A stretch of 64,000 nt of DNA from Kocuria sp. cx-455. Its GTDB lineage: Bacteria; Actinomycetota; Actinomycetes; Actinomycetales; Micrococcaceae. Below, one piece after another: positions 45,896-55,809 of this stretch. Where the stretch lies: NCBI RefSeq assembly GCF_014698015.1, contig NZ_JACXBS010000009.1, forward strand, positions 1 to 64,000. The letters run 5' to 3'. The stretch's first letter is position 1. Every line of letters begins with the position of its first letter. The position numbers and the translations under genes are program-made. The notes beneath the pieces are model-generated. The model did no database searches and was not told the origin of the DNA. It saw only the letters and a list, made by a program, of their open reading frames with translations.

Positions 45896-46797
45896 CCCCC
45901 AAGCACCGCGGCCAGTTATATCCCAACGCCCGTCGAATCGCCCTGGGCACCGGTCTGGCCTCCGTGGCCATACTCACCCCCGCTGTCGCCTACGCTGCCC
46001 CGGCCTCCGCCATCGCTGCAGACACCCCCGCTGCCGCCGCCGTCGGCGATCCCATCAACGAACCGGAGGTGGAGGTTCCCGCTGAGCCTGCCGAGCCGGA
46101 GGTGGAGGTTCCCGCTGAGCCTGCCGAGCCGGTTGAGCCTGCCGAGCCGGAGGTGGAGGTTCCCGCTGAGCCTGCCGAGCCGGTTGAGCCTGCCGAGCCG
46201 GAGGTGGAGGTTCCCGCTGAGCCTGCCGAGCCGGTTGAGCCTGCCGAGCCGGAGGTGGAGGTTCCCGCTGAGCCCGCCCAGCCGAGTGCTCCTGCCGAGC
46301 CTGTAGTCCAACAGCCCGTGGTCCCGGTTTCTCCCGTTGCCCAGCCCGCCGCCCCTGAGGCCCCGGTCGCACCCCAGCCGCAGCCCCCGGCTGCAGCTGC
46401 CCCTCAAACCCCCGTGGAGTCCGATGTGGTGGCCTCCGCAGCAGCGCCCGATCTCCCCGCGCCCACTGCGCGTTCGGTCGCACAGGATGCCCGACAGATA
46501 CCTGCACAGGCCTCCCTGCCTGCGCGGAATGCGCCTGTCGGGAACATCAACGCTGCACAGCCTGCCGCTGATCACGGCCAAGGCCTGAGCCTGGACTCCA
46601 CGGGCCCTACCAACAACCGCATGATCAACGCCGGAGAGGCCGGGACCTTCCCGGGGTCTTCGGACAACACCGCCTCGTGGCTTGGCCTAGGCGGCCTGTC
46701 TCTCCTGGCAGCGACAGTCCTGGGTGTGAAGGGTCTGCGATCCTCCCGCCGCCTCACCCACCGCCCGGCGACAGACTCACTGAGCACCACTCGATAA
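45892..46797 (+). CDS. repeat-rich surface protein (301 aa)
   Basis: Signal peptide (ALGTGLASVAILTPAVAYA, then AAPASA), then residues 55-130 of repeats built on EVEVPAEPAEP and VEPAEP, Pro/Ala-rich linker, and a C-terminal membrane span (WLGLGGLSLLAATVLGVKGL) with basic tail (RSSRR). This is the layout of a sortase-anchored wall protein, but no LPxTG or LAxTG stands before the span; AGTFPGSSDN lies there. The repeats are near-identical at DNA level (46060-46290), so length may vary between strains. Probably a mating-surface adhesin. Confidence 0.75.
   Translation: MTPKHRGQLYPNARRIALGTGLASVAILTPAVAYAAPASAIAADTPAAAAVGDPINEPEVEVPAEPAEPEVEVPAEPAEPVEPAEPEVEVPAEPAEPVEPAEPEVEVPAEPAEPVEPAEPEVEVPAEPAQPSAPAEPVVQQPVVPVSPVAQPAAPEAPVAPQPQPPAAAAPQTPVESDVVASAAAPDLPAPTARSVAQDARQIPAQASLPARNAPVGNINAAQPAADHGQGLSLDSTGPTNNRMINAGEAGTFPGSSDNTASWLGLGGLSLLAATVLGVKGLRSSRRLTHRPATDSLSTTR
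46062..46280 (+). repeat. tandem coding repeats in surface protein
   Basis: A 33- or 51-bp unit (GAGGTTCCCGCTGAGCCTGC and neighbours) repeats about five times with almost no change, a sign of recent expansion. Confidence 0.85.
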
Positions 46798-46810
46798 GGA
46801 GACGCACATC

Positions 46811-48673
46811 ATGGCCAACCGCGAGGAAAACATCGAGTCCTGGATCCAGGGAGAGAAAGACCGCGCGAAACGGCGGGAGAGAATCATTCCCTCATCCGCC
46901 GCGCGGATTTCACACGAACCGGTGGGTAACTCCCTGGAGGCGATGGAGCGGGTGGCTTACTACCTCGGAGAACACCCCGAGGTGCCAGAGATGACGGGGG
47001 CGGGGATCAACAGTGGCGTTCTGCGGCTGACTTTTGACGGCCTGCCCGATCTACCCGCCCCCTTTATCTATCAGGCCGGAGACGGGGACCACTCAGTATG
47101 GGCTTTGCCAGTGGCTGACGCCGTGCAGCTTCCCGCCAAAGGGACTCCTGGCCAGCAGATTAAACCGGTCACCGCCATCGGTAATGACACCGAGGGCGGA
47201 AAGATGTTCATCAACACCCGAGAGCTAGTAATGGGTGTGCGCGGACGCGAAGAGTTCGTGCACGGTGTGATGACCGGCCAGGTTATGGAGCAGGCCACCG
47301 AGCCCTGGAGCCGGCACAATCACATTTGGCTCGTGGGCTTTCAAGAGCTGGCACCGATGCTGATTGGCTACTTGTCCCAGTTCAACCCCAATTTCCATGA
47401 TGTAGAGACCCTGGACCAAATTGCCCCCGAGGACTTGAGGGGCGCCCCGGCCATGCTGTTCGTGTTGGGCTCCGATAGCACCACCTTGGATCAGTTCGTG
47501 GCGCTGGGCGCCGATAACGCTGGAATGCTCATGGACGGGGAAGTGGGCCCCGGGGCGCCCTTCATGACCGAAGAGCCCTCAGCGTTGGACAGCAAAACCG
47601 GAGCAAGCGGGGCGGTGCTTTACAACTGTGGGCCCGAGGGAATGGTCTTTTTCCCACACGTCGTGCAGCCCGGAGACCGCTACTACGAGGGCATGGTGCA
47701 GCACCATGCGGTCATGGAAGAACAGGCCAGCGCGGCCGTGGAGTCCCTAACTATGGACGATTTCCTGACCCCCACATCCCCGGGAGAGGGTCCCGAGCCG
47801 GACCAGCAACCACTCACCTCCATGCCTGCCGAGGCAGGCCCCAAGTCCCCTCCGACCGAGGATGAACAGCCCGATGACGCTCCAGTGATGGGGGGTCTAC
47901 GCATTACCGATGAAGAGCTCGAAGCGTTCCTGTCTGAACACTCCCAAGACTCCGAGCGAGTCCGCGAAACGACGCCGGCCGACGTCCCCGTGACCACCGA
48001 TCCAAGCCGAGCCCCGCATGAACAGGATTCACCTGAACTCAGCCCCGCGGAACCCGAGGATGAAACCACCGATATAAGTGAAGAAAAATTAGGATATGAA
48101 AATCAGGTTCCAGACGTTATAAATCTTCCTGTTGTCGAAAAAACTGCAGGCTTGGTGCGACTCCTGGGCGAGCCTGAACTGACTCTCGGATCATCACGCA
48201 TCACTGGAAATGCTGCGGAATTGTGCGCTTTTATGGTACTTCACGGGGGATCGGCATCACAGGCAGAGATCACCGCTGCGCTGTGGCCTGGTGAAAAACT
48301 GAGCGAAAATTCGGCCCGCCTAAAGCTCTCTAGACTTGTGAAGAAAATCAACGACGTGAATAATGATGTTGTGACTACCGGAGAGCAATGGATGATCAGT
48401 GGCGTGACCACCGATCTGCAGGAGGTGCGAGAGGTGCTAAAAACCGAGAGCAGCGAGGAGGGACTGGTGACCCAGACCTGCGATCGCATCTCGCCACCCC
48501 TAGAGGGGTGCCATTCATGGGCTGCTGACTACCGCGAAAATATCTCCGCTGAACTGCAGCAGCTGGTCGGTGCTGCAGTCCGAGATCGTGGTCAGGACTC
48601 CCCGGCGGTGAATAGGGCCGGAGCTGAGGCAATGAGCCGCGTGCAGCAGAGGGGCACCAATGAGATTTCGTAA
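46811..48673 (+). CDS. conjugation-associated protein with C-terminal winged helix (620 aa)
   Basis: Residues 1-320 are a folded alpha/beta region met in actinobacterial transfer regions (AYYLGEHPEVPEMTGAGINS; HNHIWLVGFQELAPMLIGYL); 330-440 is an acidic disordered linker; 440-510 resembles the winged helix of SARP/BTAD regulators (RLLGEPELTLGSSRITGNAA, LWPGEKLSENSARLKLSRLV). The fusion of a transfer protein with a DNA-binding-like end is odd. The linker to winged-helix stretch (48060-48400) is notably AT-richer than its neighbours. ATG at 46811 after AAGGAGACGCACATC. Overlaps tcpC by 14 bp. Confidence 0.65.
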   Translation: MANREENIESWIQGEKDRAKRRERIIPSSAARISHEPVGNSLEAMERVAYYLGEHPEVPEMTGAGINSGVLRLTFDGLPDLPAPFIYQAGDGDHSVWALPVADAVQLPAKGTPGQQIKPVTAIGNDTEGGKMFINTRELVMGVRGREEFVHGVMTGQVMEQATEPWSRHNHIWLVGFQELAPMLIGYLSQFNPNFHDVETLDQIAPEDLRGAPAMLFVLGSDSTTLDQFVALGADNAGMLMDGEVGPGAPFMTEEPSALDSKTGASGAVLYNCGPEGMVFFPHVVQPGDRYYEGMVQHHAVMEEQASAAVESLTMDDFLTPTSPGEGPEPDQQPLTSMPAEAGPKSPPTEDEQPDDAPVMGGLRITDEELEAFLSEHSQDSERVRETTPADVPVTTDPSRAPHEQDSPELSPAEPEDETTDISEEKLGYENQVPDVINLPVVEKTAGLVRLLGEPELTLGSSRITGNAAELCAFMVLHGGSASQAEITAALWPGEKLSENSARLKLSRLVKKINDVNNDVVTTGEQWMISGVTTDLQEVREVLKTESSEEGLVTQTCDRISPPLEGCHSWAADYRENISAELQQLVGAAVRDRGQDSPAVNRAGAEAMSRVQQRGTNEIS

Positions 48674-49646
48674 CGACACTGAGGGCGAGCGACTAACACG
48701 GAAGAAAAAACCTTCCCGGCTGCGTGAGAAGTCCGCCAAACCCGATGCCGGTTCGACCGCCACCGCGGTGCAGGCCAAGAGCCTGCCGATGGGGCGTGTC
48801 TTGTTCTTCATCGTGGTCGGGTTTCTGGTCCTGGGGGCGCTGTGCGGGATCCTCTCGCTGCTGAGGCCCACGCATGTTCAAGCTGCGCCTGAGACCACAG
48901 GGCCATCTGTAGTGGAACAGCAGGAGCAGGCGTTCGCAGCGAACTTCGTGGGCGCGTGGCTGAATGCAACCACAAAGAACACCAAGGACCTTGATCGCTA
49001 CTACGAAGGCGCTGGCCGTTCTATCACGGCCACAGCCCCGGTGGAATATCGAGATCTGGCGGTGGCCTCAACTCAGCCCAACGACCAGGGCAGCACCACG
49101 GTTATCGTCTCGGCCACGGTGAAACAAGCCCCGGAGACGGACGGTGAGGAATCTAAAGATTCCGACGACTCTGCCACTACCTGGGTGCCGCAGTATTACC
49201 AGGTGGCTGTAGCCGAGCGAAACGGAGCGATGAGTGCGCTGTCGTTGCCCGCTCCAGTTCAGCAGCCCGGTATCGAGGGAGCGCCCGCACTGGCGTACGG
49301 CGACAGGGTGAACGTCGAGAAGGTCAACGACACCGTGGAACAGTTTTTGAACGCCTACGCGGCTGGGCAGGGTGATGTGAGCCGGTATGTGAGTCCGGAC
49401 AGCAACATCACATCGATCACCCATAGCCCGTTTAAGAAGGTCACGGTCTCTAGCATCACCGCCGAGACCGCCCCACCCTCTGACCCGCCAAATGATGGGA
49501 CTAAGACTCCCGTGATGGTCACCGCGGAAATGGAGACCAGCGCGGGTAAGCGGTCAGCACAGTACGTGCTGACTCTTGAAGGCCGAGACGGGCGGTGGGA
49601 GATCGACTCGATCGACCCGGCCCCGCAGATCAAGCCCCAGGGCTGA
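48660..49646 (+). CDS. tcpC: TcpC-like conjugation protein (328 aa)
   Basis: Basic cytoplasmic start, one membrane span (MGRVLFFIVVGFLVLGALCGIL), then two NTF2-like (VirB8-type) domains outside (residues 85-195 and 215-325), the form of TcpC/Orf13 of Tn916-like systems. It is a scaffold of the mating channel. Start overlaps the previous gene. Confidence 0.75.
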   Translation: MRFRNDTEGERLTRKKKPSRLREKSAKPDAGSTATAVQAKSLPMGRVLFFIVVGFLVLGALCGILSLLRPTHVQAAPETTGPSVVEQQEQAFAANFVGAWLNATTKNTKDLDRYYEGAGRSITATAPVEYRDLAVASTQPNDQGSTTVIVSATVKQAPETDGEESKDSDDSATTWVPQYYQVAVAERNGAMSALSLPAPVQQPGIEGAPALAYGDRVNVEKVNDTVEQFLNAYAAGQGDVSRYVSPDSNITSITHSPFKKVTVSSITAETAPPSDPPNDGTKTPVMVTAEMETSAGKRSAQYVLTLEGRDGRWEIDSIDPAPQIKPQG

Positions 49647-49695
49647 CGGCCGCATCCCCCCGAGCAGCACCCCCGCTGCCAACAACAAGGAGAAC

Positions 49696-50046
49696 ATGAT
49701 GTTGACCACCGCTATTGCCACCGTTCCCATGGACGTTTTCGACACCGTTGATGGACTCGTTAATCGCACCCAAGCCACGATCGGAGGTGTCATCGGCTTG
49801 GCCGGGGTCATTATCGGTTTGCTCATTGCCGTGAAGGCGCGCACGGTGACCGGTGTGATCGTGGGCATCGCCGTGGGTGGGTTAATCGCAGCCCTGGGCG
49901 GTTTGATCCTGTGGGCCTCGGGCGTCTTCGACGACACCCTGACCACACCCACGCCCGCCGCCGCCGGCACTTCTGAAGTGCTGAACGAGCAAACCATCAA
50001 CCACCAGGTGATCGACCCGTGGGGCGTCACGGTCTACCAGTCGTGA
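49696..50046 (+). CDS. small two-span membrane protein, possible VirB2-like (116 aa)
   Basis: Two hydrophobic spans (ATIGGVIGLAGVIIGLLIAV; GVIVGIAVGGLIAALGGLIL) after a 25-residue start, like small pilin-type or TcpD proteins in Gram-positive transfer operons. ATG at 49696 after AAGGAGAAC. In operon with tcpC and the following genes. Confidence 0.65.
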   Translation: MMLTTAIATVPMDVFDTVDGLVNRTQATIGGVIGLAGVIIGLLIAVKARTVTGVIVGIAVGGLIAALGGLILWASGVFDDTLTTPTPAAAGTSEVLNEQTINHQVIDPWGVTVYQS

Positions 50047-50054
50047 GGTGAACG

Positions 50055-50639
50055 ATGAGCGAGGAAATACGCCCTGGTCAGGTTGGCAAGTTCTACACCA
50101 GTTCCCGAAAGATCCAAGAGCTTGTGGGCAAACTCCCCGACGGCAGTTACATCTGGGGCGGCCCCTACACGGTTCCGCAGGCAGTCTCTGGACTGCTCGC
50201 CTTCATGCTGCTGTTCTTCACCCGACGGCTGGGGCTGTGGGGATGGAACTGGCTTAGCGACGCGATCGTGGTCGTCGCGTTCAGTCTGGGCATCGTGTAC
50301 TTGGTGGGGTTCATTCCTGCACCCAAGCGCTCGATCCTGGGTCTACTCACGGGGTTCGTCAAGGTGCTGTTTGCCCCCGTGACCGGGGTGTGGCGAGGTC
50401 GGCCGGCCGGTGAACAGACGCGGCGGGTTAGGAAGATCCAACGCACCAGGAATCTCGAGATCAAAGCCCAGGCCCGTGCCGCGCGAAAGAGTGCGAAGGC
50501 CACCCCAGCAGCGAAGACCATTTCTGCAACTTGGGCACTGCAACAGAAGGCGGCGCCCAGCGCGGCACCCACGAGCTCGCCGGCTCAAATTAGCTGCGGG
50601 CTGGACCGCCTACTGGCCGAACAGCACGTCAAAAGCTGA
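50055..50639 (+). CDS. TcpE/PrgI-like membrane protein (194 aa)
   Basis: Two central spans (VPQAVSGLLAFMLLFF; AIVVVAFSLGIVYLVGFI), a preceding soluble part with YIWGGPYTVPQ, and a basic C-terminal tail (RRVRKIQRTRN). This matches the place and shape of TcpE/PrgI/VirB3-type proteins directly before the VirB4 ATPase. ATG at 50055 after GAGGTGAACG. Confidence 0.7.
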   Translation: MSEEIRPGQVGKFYTSSRKIQELVGKLPDGSYIWGGPYTVPQAVSGLLAFMLLFFTRRLGLWGWNWLSDAIVVVAFSLGIVYLVGFIPAPKRSILGLLTGFVKVLFAPVTGVWRGRPAGEQTRRVRKIQRTRNLEIKAQARAARKSAKATPAAKTISATWALQQKAAPSAAPTSSPAQISCGLDRLLAEQHVKS

Positions 50640-50654
50640 GGCAAGGAGAACATC

Positions 50655-53195
50655 ATGTCAGGTACCCGTCGCCAGCCCATCCGCTGGGTGCGTGAAAACA
50701 TCTTCGTCAATGACCGCGGAATCCCGCACGCCATTTGGCAGCTTGAAGGCCAGCCTTATGGGCTGGGGACCGTCGATCAGAAGAACGTGGTCCGTGCCCG
50801 TCATCAGGAACTGTTTCAGAACCTGACTGGTGACAGCGTTTTGCTCGGCCTGGTGGCGACGGTCTCTGCGGATGACGTAGCCGAGAAGATGCTCGCGGGT
50901 GTTAGAGAGCCCTCTGACCAGTGGATCTATGAGACCGAGATGACCCGGCAGCAGCAGGCTAATGAGCCCTCTGGATCTCGCCTGTATTTCCTGATCGTTC
51001 CCCTCTCACACTTCAACGTTGCAGAGATGGCCCATCGGATCCTGCAGAGCGCTGAGGACTACGGGCGCCATTTGGCCGGGTTCAATCCTGTAGCCCCGAC
51101 CGAGCGTGAGTTCGAGACGTGGACGAACCGGGCCGCGGCCACCGAGAAGAAGATCCCGGCGGCGTTTCGTCCGCGGCGGGTGGGGATCAACGCGCTGCGG
51201 TGGATCGCTCACCACATGACCACCCGCGGTGGCAGCACCGCACCTGCAGAGCAGCGCCCGGGCGCTCTGGGCTGTCAAGACTGGTTGAACCTGCAGAGCT
51301 GCCTGCCGGAACCGTTAGTGGATGAGGGGGATCTGGAGTCGTTAGACACCGACACTCTTATGAGCAACGCCGCCGCCCACATCAAAGCGCTCAAACGCCG
51401 CTATGTGCGTGTGGATAACGACGAAGACGCACCTAGCTACCAGCAGTTCGGAGTCATCGGATTCACACCCCAGGCCGGTTTCGTGTTCCCCGGTTCGGAG
51501 TTCATCAACATTGCCGCCGAGCTGCCCCTGGACATTGACTTCTGCATCCGTATTACTTCAACGCCGGCAGCGAAAGTGCGGCAGAAGAATCGCCGCGCCG
51601 AGCGGATTCTGAAAGAGCAATACCAGCAGCAAGGCGGCACCGCCGGTGACATTACCGGCGGCTACACGGAGCTGGACAAGTCTGCCGGGGCGCTGCGGGA
51701 ATACACCACGGAACTGACTCGCACCGAACGTGAGGTGGAAGTGGCGGCCACGATGATTTTCTCCACCGCCGGGGCCGCCAGCGAAGATGCCGTGGAACAG
51801 ATGCGTATGCTGCGGGATCTCTACGGCGCCGATGAGTGGGAGATCATGATGCCCTTGGGTGGGCAGGAAAACCTATTCTGGGACTGCTGGCCCGGAGCCG
51901 TGGAATCTTCCACCTCCCGCGAGATGAAACAGATCACCACCGGCACCGCGTTCTCCATGGGCGTTCCGGTTACCTCCGATGCCCTGGGCGGCACACATGG
52001 GTTCCGAATCGCTGCCAACATCACCACCGGCCGGTACTCCCCGATCTACGTGGACCTGGGTGGGCTGGCCGAGAAGGATATCTCCGGCTCGTTCGCCGCG
52101 GTCGGTGAGCTGGGATCGGGTAAATCCGTACTGTTGAAAACCATCGCCTCCCATTCCATTGACCGCGGGGCGCAACTAGTGGCCGTGGACCACTCCGATA
52201 ACCGTGAGTACGCAGCTTTAGCTGAGTCTTTGACCACCGCCAACATCATCGACTTCATGGACCCGCATTCGTCTTTGGACCCACTGAAGATCTACAGGGA
52301 CGAACCCCGTAAAGCGGTGGCTGAGACTCTGAACCTCATGGTCCTGCTGCTGGGGGTGTCCAACACCGATGACGAGGGCATCCTGCTTAACGATGTGCTG
52401 AAGACCAACAGCACCGATGACCAACTCGCATTCTCGAGCTTGGACGAGGTTCGCAAATACCTGGTTTCAGACAAGATCGCGGCGGACGACAAAGAGGTGG
52501 CAATCAGGATTGCGCGACTGATGGCGGTGTTCGCGGATCTGAGCTTTGGTCGGGTGTTTTTCGACCCTGACCTACCCCCGATGGATTTTGAAGCCCAGGC
52601 CACCGTCTTCTGCACCCGCGGCATGGACCTTCCCACTGAGGAAGAGCTAGCCAGCGAAGAGGCCCGACGGGAGATGACGATCCCTAAGCGTGTGGGACGG
52701 GCCTCCTACGCCTATCTGGCCTCCATCGGGTCGAACATCATGTACGCGGATGACTCCAGGGAGACTTTGTTTCTGGTAGACGAGGCCCACCATATGACCG
52801 GCTCTCCAGAGGGGTCGGCCACGATCAAGACCGCTATCAAGACCGGCCGTAAGCATAAGGGCGCGGTGGGGCTAGGTACGCACACCTCCGACGAGCTCGG
52901 CCCCAAGGAGCTGCGTGGTTTGATCCCTCAGCGTTTCGTGTTCCGCACCCGCGACCCTGAGCTGGCACGCCCGAACTTGCGGTGGCTGGACCCGGCTTAC
53001 GACAATCCTGAGTTCCTGGAGACGGTGACTAAGGATCTCGCCCCCATGAACGCCTCCGGGGAGGTTGAAGACCATCGTCGCGGTGAGTGCCTGTACCGCG
53101 ACCAGCTCAACCGTGTGGGTAAAGCCAAGATCTTGATCCCCCGCGCGGAGAACCGCGCCCACACCGTTCTGACCTCGCCGCCGGTGGCGGCGTAA
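50655..53195 (+). CDS. VirB4/TcpF-type ATPase (846 aa)
   Basis: Transfer ATPase: Walker A GELGSGKS (about residue 484), Walker B TLFLVDEAHHM (about 704), and GLGTHTSDELG / TRDPELARPNLRWL near the end, usual for VirB4. N-terminal 400 residues form the membrane-docking domain. It powers substrate passage and pilus or channel assembly. ATG at 50655 after AAGGAGAACATC. Confidence 0.9.
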   Translation: MSGTRRQPIRWVRENIFVNDRGIPHAIWQLEGQPYGLGTVDQKNVVRARHQELFQNLTGDSVLLGLVATVSADDVAEKMLAGVREPSDQWIYETEMTRQQQANEPSGSRLYFLIVPLSHFNVAEMAHRILQSAEDYGRHLAGFNPVAPTEREFETWTNRAAATEKKIPAAFRPRRVGINALRWIAHHMTTRGGSTAPAEQRPGALGCQDWLNLQSCLPEPLVDEGDLESLDTDTLMSNAAAHIKALKRRYVRVDNDEDAPSYQQFGVIGFTPQAGFVFPGSEFINIAAELPLDIDFCIRITSTPAAKVRQKNRRAERILKEQYQQQGGTAGDITGGYTELDKSAGALREYTTELTRTEREVEVAATMIFSTAGAASEDAVEQMRMLRDLYGADEWEIMMPLGGQENLFWDCWPGAVESSTSREMKQITTGTAFSMGVPVTSDALGGTHGFRIAANITTGRYSPIYVDLGGLAEKDISGSFAAVGELGSGKSVLLKTIASHSIDRGAQLVAVDHSDNREYAALAESLTTANIIDFMDPHSSLDPLKIYRDEPRKAVAETLNLMVLLLGVSNTDDEGILLNDVLKTNSTDDQLAFSSLDEVRKYLVSDKIAADDKEVAIRIARLMAVFADLSFGRVFFDPDLPPMDFEAQATVFCTRGMDLPTEEELASEEARREMTIPKRVGRASYAYLASIGSNIMYADDSRETLFLVDEAHHMTGSPEGSATIKTAIKTGRKHKGAVGLGTHTSDELGPKELRGLIPQRFVFRTRDPELARPNLRWLDPAYDNPEFLETVTKDLAPMNASGEVEDHRRGECLYRDQLNRVGKAKILIPRAENRAHTVLTSPPVAA

Positions 53196-53212
53196 CTGAA
53201 GGGATCCCCCTG

Positions 53213-55198
53213 ATGCGAACATTCTCCACGGTGGCCTCTCGCCCGGCTGAGGAAGCCATGCTGCAGGCATGGTTCTGGCTGAAAACTCACCGGAAGACCC
53301 GCCTGGCCCTGATTGGTGTGGCCGTGTGCACCCTGAGCTATTTCGTGAACATGACCAACGCTATGGCCTTCGACATGGAATCCGGGTCCTACCAGACCTA
53401 CTTCCTGCCGATCGGTGATGTGAAAGACACAGCCGGGGTACCCATCGCTTCCTACTACGAGCTCCCCCTGGACTACGGCCGGCTGAGCTACCCGCGGCGA
53501 CTGATCCGCGGCGTGCTGCTGGGCTTGGCCTGGAACTTCTACACCTTCATCGTGTTCGGGATCATCGCGTTTTTGAACTTCATCCTCAGCTTTGTCTGGC
53601 TGGACTGGCTGCTATCCCCGTTCACCCTGCTCGCCAATACCATTGACGCCGTGCTGGGCCAGATGGGCCTGATCGGCTTGGGGCTAACCGTGACCGCCCT
53701 GGTGGTTGCCCTCACCGCCTACAAGGTGGGTTTCGGCGCCGCTCTGGCCGAGCTGGTCATCGCCGCCTTCGTGGCCGCACTGGTGGGCACCACGCTGGGT
53801 AACCCCAGCTCCTACTTCGGCGGGGAAGACTCCGTAGTCAAAGAGTCCAGCCAGTTTGGCTCCCAGCTGGGCAACGCCACCGTGAACAGCCTCAACGGGG
53901 GAGACGTCTCAGACACCACCGGAGACGCGAGCAGCAACCCGGTGTCTACGCAGCTGGTGGACATGACCGTGCGCAGCCCCGCCCAGATGATCTCCTTCGG
54001 CAAGCAGCTGGACGAGAAGTGTTCCAAGGAATGGGACGAGACATATAAGGACGGAGCCGATGCGGAGAAAGTCCGCAAGAAAATCAACGGCTGCGATAAA
54101 GAGGCCAAAAAAGCCAACGAGACCGACTCCTACCAGGCCATGGGTTTCTACCTGCTGAACTGGACCGGGGTGGTCGGGTTGTTCTTCCTGATCATCGTCT
54201 TCGGGTTCTTCATCATCAAGGATGTAGCTCTGGCACTGCTGGGCTGCGTGAACGTCGTGATCAAGGGCTACCTAGCCGTGTTCCCCGGCCCGGGCCGCTA
54301 CGCCTTCTTCAACGCGCTGGCCCAGCTGGCAGTCAACGTGATCATGGTCGCCGTCTACGTGTGGGCACTCAGCGCCTACCTTTGGATCATCGGCAAGATC
54401 ACCGAATCCATCGGAGCGGTGCCACTGATGCTCGGCTCGGGATTCCTGGGCATCCTGATCATCATCATGAGCATCACCTTCATCATGATGAAGGCCCGCG
54501 GCAAGAAGGCCGGCGAAGCCCTAGCCCGGTACCTCTCCAAGATGGGTCTCACCAGCAAACCCGGTGCACGCGCCGGTCAACCCTCCCGCCTCAAAAACAC
54601 CACCAAAAAGGTTGCGCAGAATGCCCCGCGCGCGTTCCGAGCGGCCAAGGGAGCCAGTGCTCTGCTCGGAGCGAGCGCGGCAACTGGTGGTGTGGCCGCA
54701 GGTGTTTTGGCCGCCAAATCTGTAGCCGGAAAGGTGAACGATCGGCGTAAGGCAGCGAAGGTAAACACTGAAAACGTCTCAGCTCCGCCCAAGCCTGGGC
54801 GCAGCAGTTCCCGCCCCGGAGCGATCGGAGGCGTAGAGCCCCGACCCGCTTTGGATCCGGTGGATGCCAATCACCGCGGCGATCTGGTGGAGCGCCCTGC
54901 TCCGAACCCGCCGGCCCCGGCAGGAGCGCCGGGTGGTACCCCGGCTGCACCTACCGAGCAACAGCCCACTGGGGGCCCGGATTCTTACGGGCGGTTCAAC
55001 AACGTGGTGCGGCACACCGATGGATCCTCCACGGTTCTGGCAGGCGAGATCCATGACGGCCCGCTGCCCAAGCACGTCAAGGCTTCGCAGGCATGGGGCG
55101 GGTCAACCCCGAATATCGCCAGCAATAATGTGCCCCCGCGTAAGCGCGCGCTCTACCGCCAGCTGCCCTCCACCTTCGGGACCGGTGGTGGACGATGA
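53213..55198 (+). CDS. VirB6/TcpH-like multispan protein (661 aa)
   Basis: About seven to eight membrane spans between residues 25 and 430 (for example LLGLAWNFYTFIVFGIIAFL; FFLIIVFGFFIIKDVALALL), with an outside loop at 200-310, then a long basic Pro/Ala-rich cytoplasmic tail (430-661). This is the shape of the inner-channel protein of Gram-positive type IV secretion. Its stop overlaps the next start. Confidence 0.8.
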   Translation: MRTFSTVASRPAEEAMLQAWFWLKTHRKTRLALIGVAVCTLSYFVNMTNAMAFDMESGSYQTYFLPIGDVKDTAGVPIASYYELPLDYGRLSYPRRLIRGVLLGLAWNFYTFIVFGIIAFLNFILSFVWLDWLLSPFTLLANTIDAVLGQMGLIGLGLTVTALVVALTAYKVGFGAALAELVIAAFVAALVGTTLGNPSSYFGGEDSVVKESSQFGSQLGNATVNSLNGGDVSDTTGDASSNPVSTQLVDMTVRSPAQMISFGKQLDEKCSKEWDETYKDGADAEKVRKKINGCDKEAKKANETDSYQAMGFYLLNWTGVVGLFFLIIVFGFFIIKDVALALLGCVNVVIKGYLAVFPGPGRYAFFNALAQLAVNVIMVAVYVWALSAYLWIIGKITESIGAVPLMLGSGFLGILIIIMSITFIMMKARGKKAGEALARYLSKMGLTSKPGARAGQPSRLKNTTKKVAQNAPRAFRAAKGASALLGASAATGGVAAGVLAAKSVAGKVNDRRKAAKVNTENVSAPPKPGRSSSRPGAIGGVEPRPALDPVDANHRGDLVERPAPNPPAPAGAPGGTPAAPTEQQPTGGPDSYGRFNNVVRHTDGSSTVLAGEIHDGPLPKHVKASQAWGGSTPNIASNNVPPRKRALYRQLPSTFGTGGGR

Positions 55199-55809
55199 AG
55201 CGCTCTCGCACGGTCACCATCGCGGTTCTCGTAGTGATGCTGCTGCTGGCGGCGTTCATTGTGACCACCTCTGTGCTGCGATCACGTGAGGCCCAACAGC
55301 AACCGGTGGCGCAGGAGTCCCAGCAGAATCTGCCCGCCGGCGGGGACACCACCACGGCCGCGTCAGCCACCCCCTCGGTAAATTCCACGGTTCAGGCAAG
55401 CGTGGAGAAAACCCATCAAAAGCTGGATCCGGACACCAGCAAGGCCCCCGAGGTGGTCACCGCGTGGATGACCGCGTTCACCACCCGCTCCTCAGCCGAT
55501 GACACGCTTTGGGAAGACACGGTGACACCGTGGAGTGCTGATGAACTGCTCGGTGAGCTGGAGGAATCGGGTAGCCAGCACATCGCCGCCCACGCGCCAA
55601 CCTCGTTCGTGGAGTTAAAAGTGGGGGATCCCCTCACCGAATGGGGCCGGGATACCCCCATCCGGTGGTCCCGCCAGGTCTCCGTGATCTTCACTGATGC
55701 CAAGGGGCAGAAGTACCTGGCCCCGTACCGCGTCCAGGCGCAGCGTGGTGACGAGGGGTGGATCATCACGTCAGCCAGTTACAACGGCACGACGATCACG
55801 GTGAAGTAA
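55195..55809 (+). CDS. VirB8-like anchored protein (204 aa)
   Basis: One span near the start (VTIAVLVVMLLLAAFIVTTS), a linker, then an NTF2-like domain (residues 85-204: PEVVTAWMTAFTTR, TPIRWSRQVSVIFTDAKGQK, WIITSASY). A second VirB8/TcpC-type piece of the channel. It overlaps both neighbours (ATGA at the start, TAATG at the end). Confidence 0.7.
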   Translation: MKRSRTVTIAVLVVMLLLAAFIVTTSVLRSREAQQQPVAQESQQNLPAGGDTTTAASATPSVNSTVQASVEKTHQKLDPDTSKAPEVVTAWMTAFTTRSSADDTLWEDTVTPWSADELLGELEESGSQHIAAHAPTSFVELKVGDPLTEWGRDTPIRWSRQVSVIFTDAKGQKYLAPYRVQAQRGDEGWIITSASYNGTTITVK

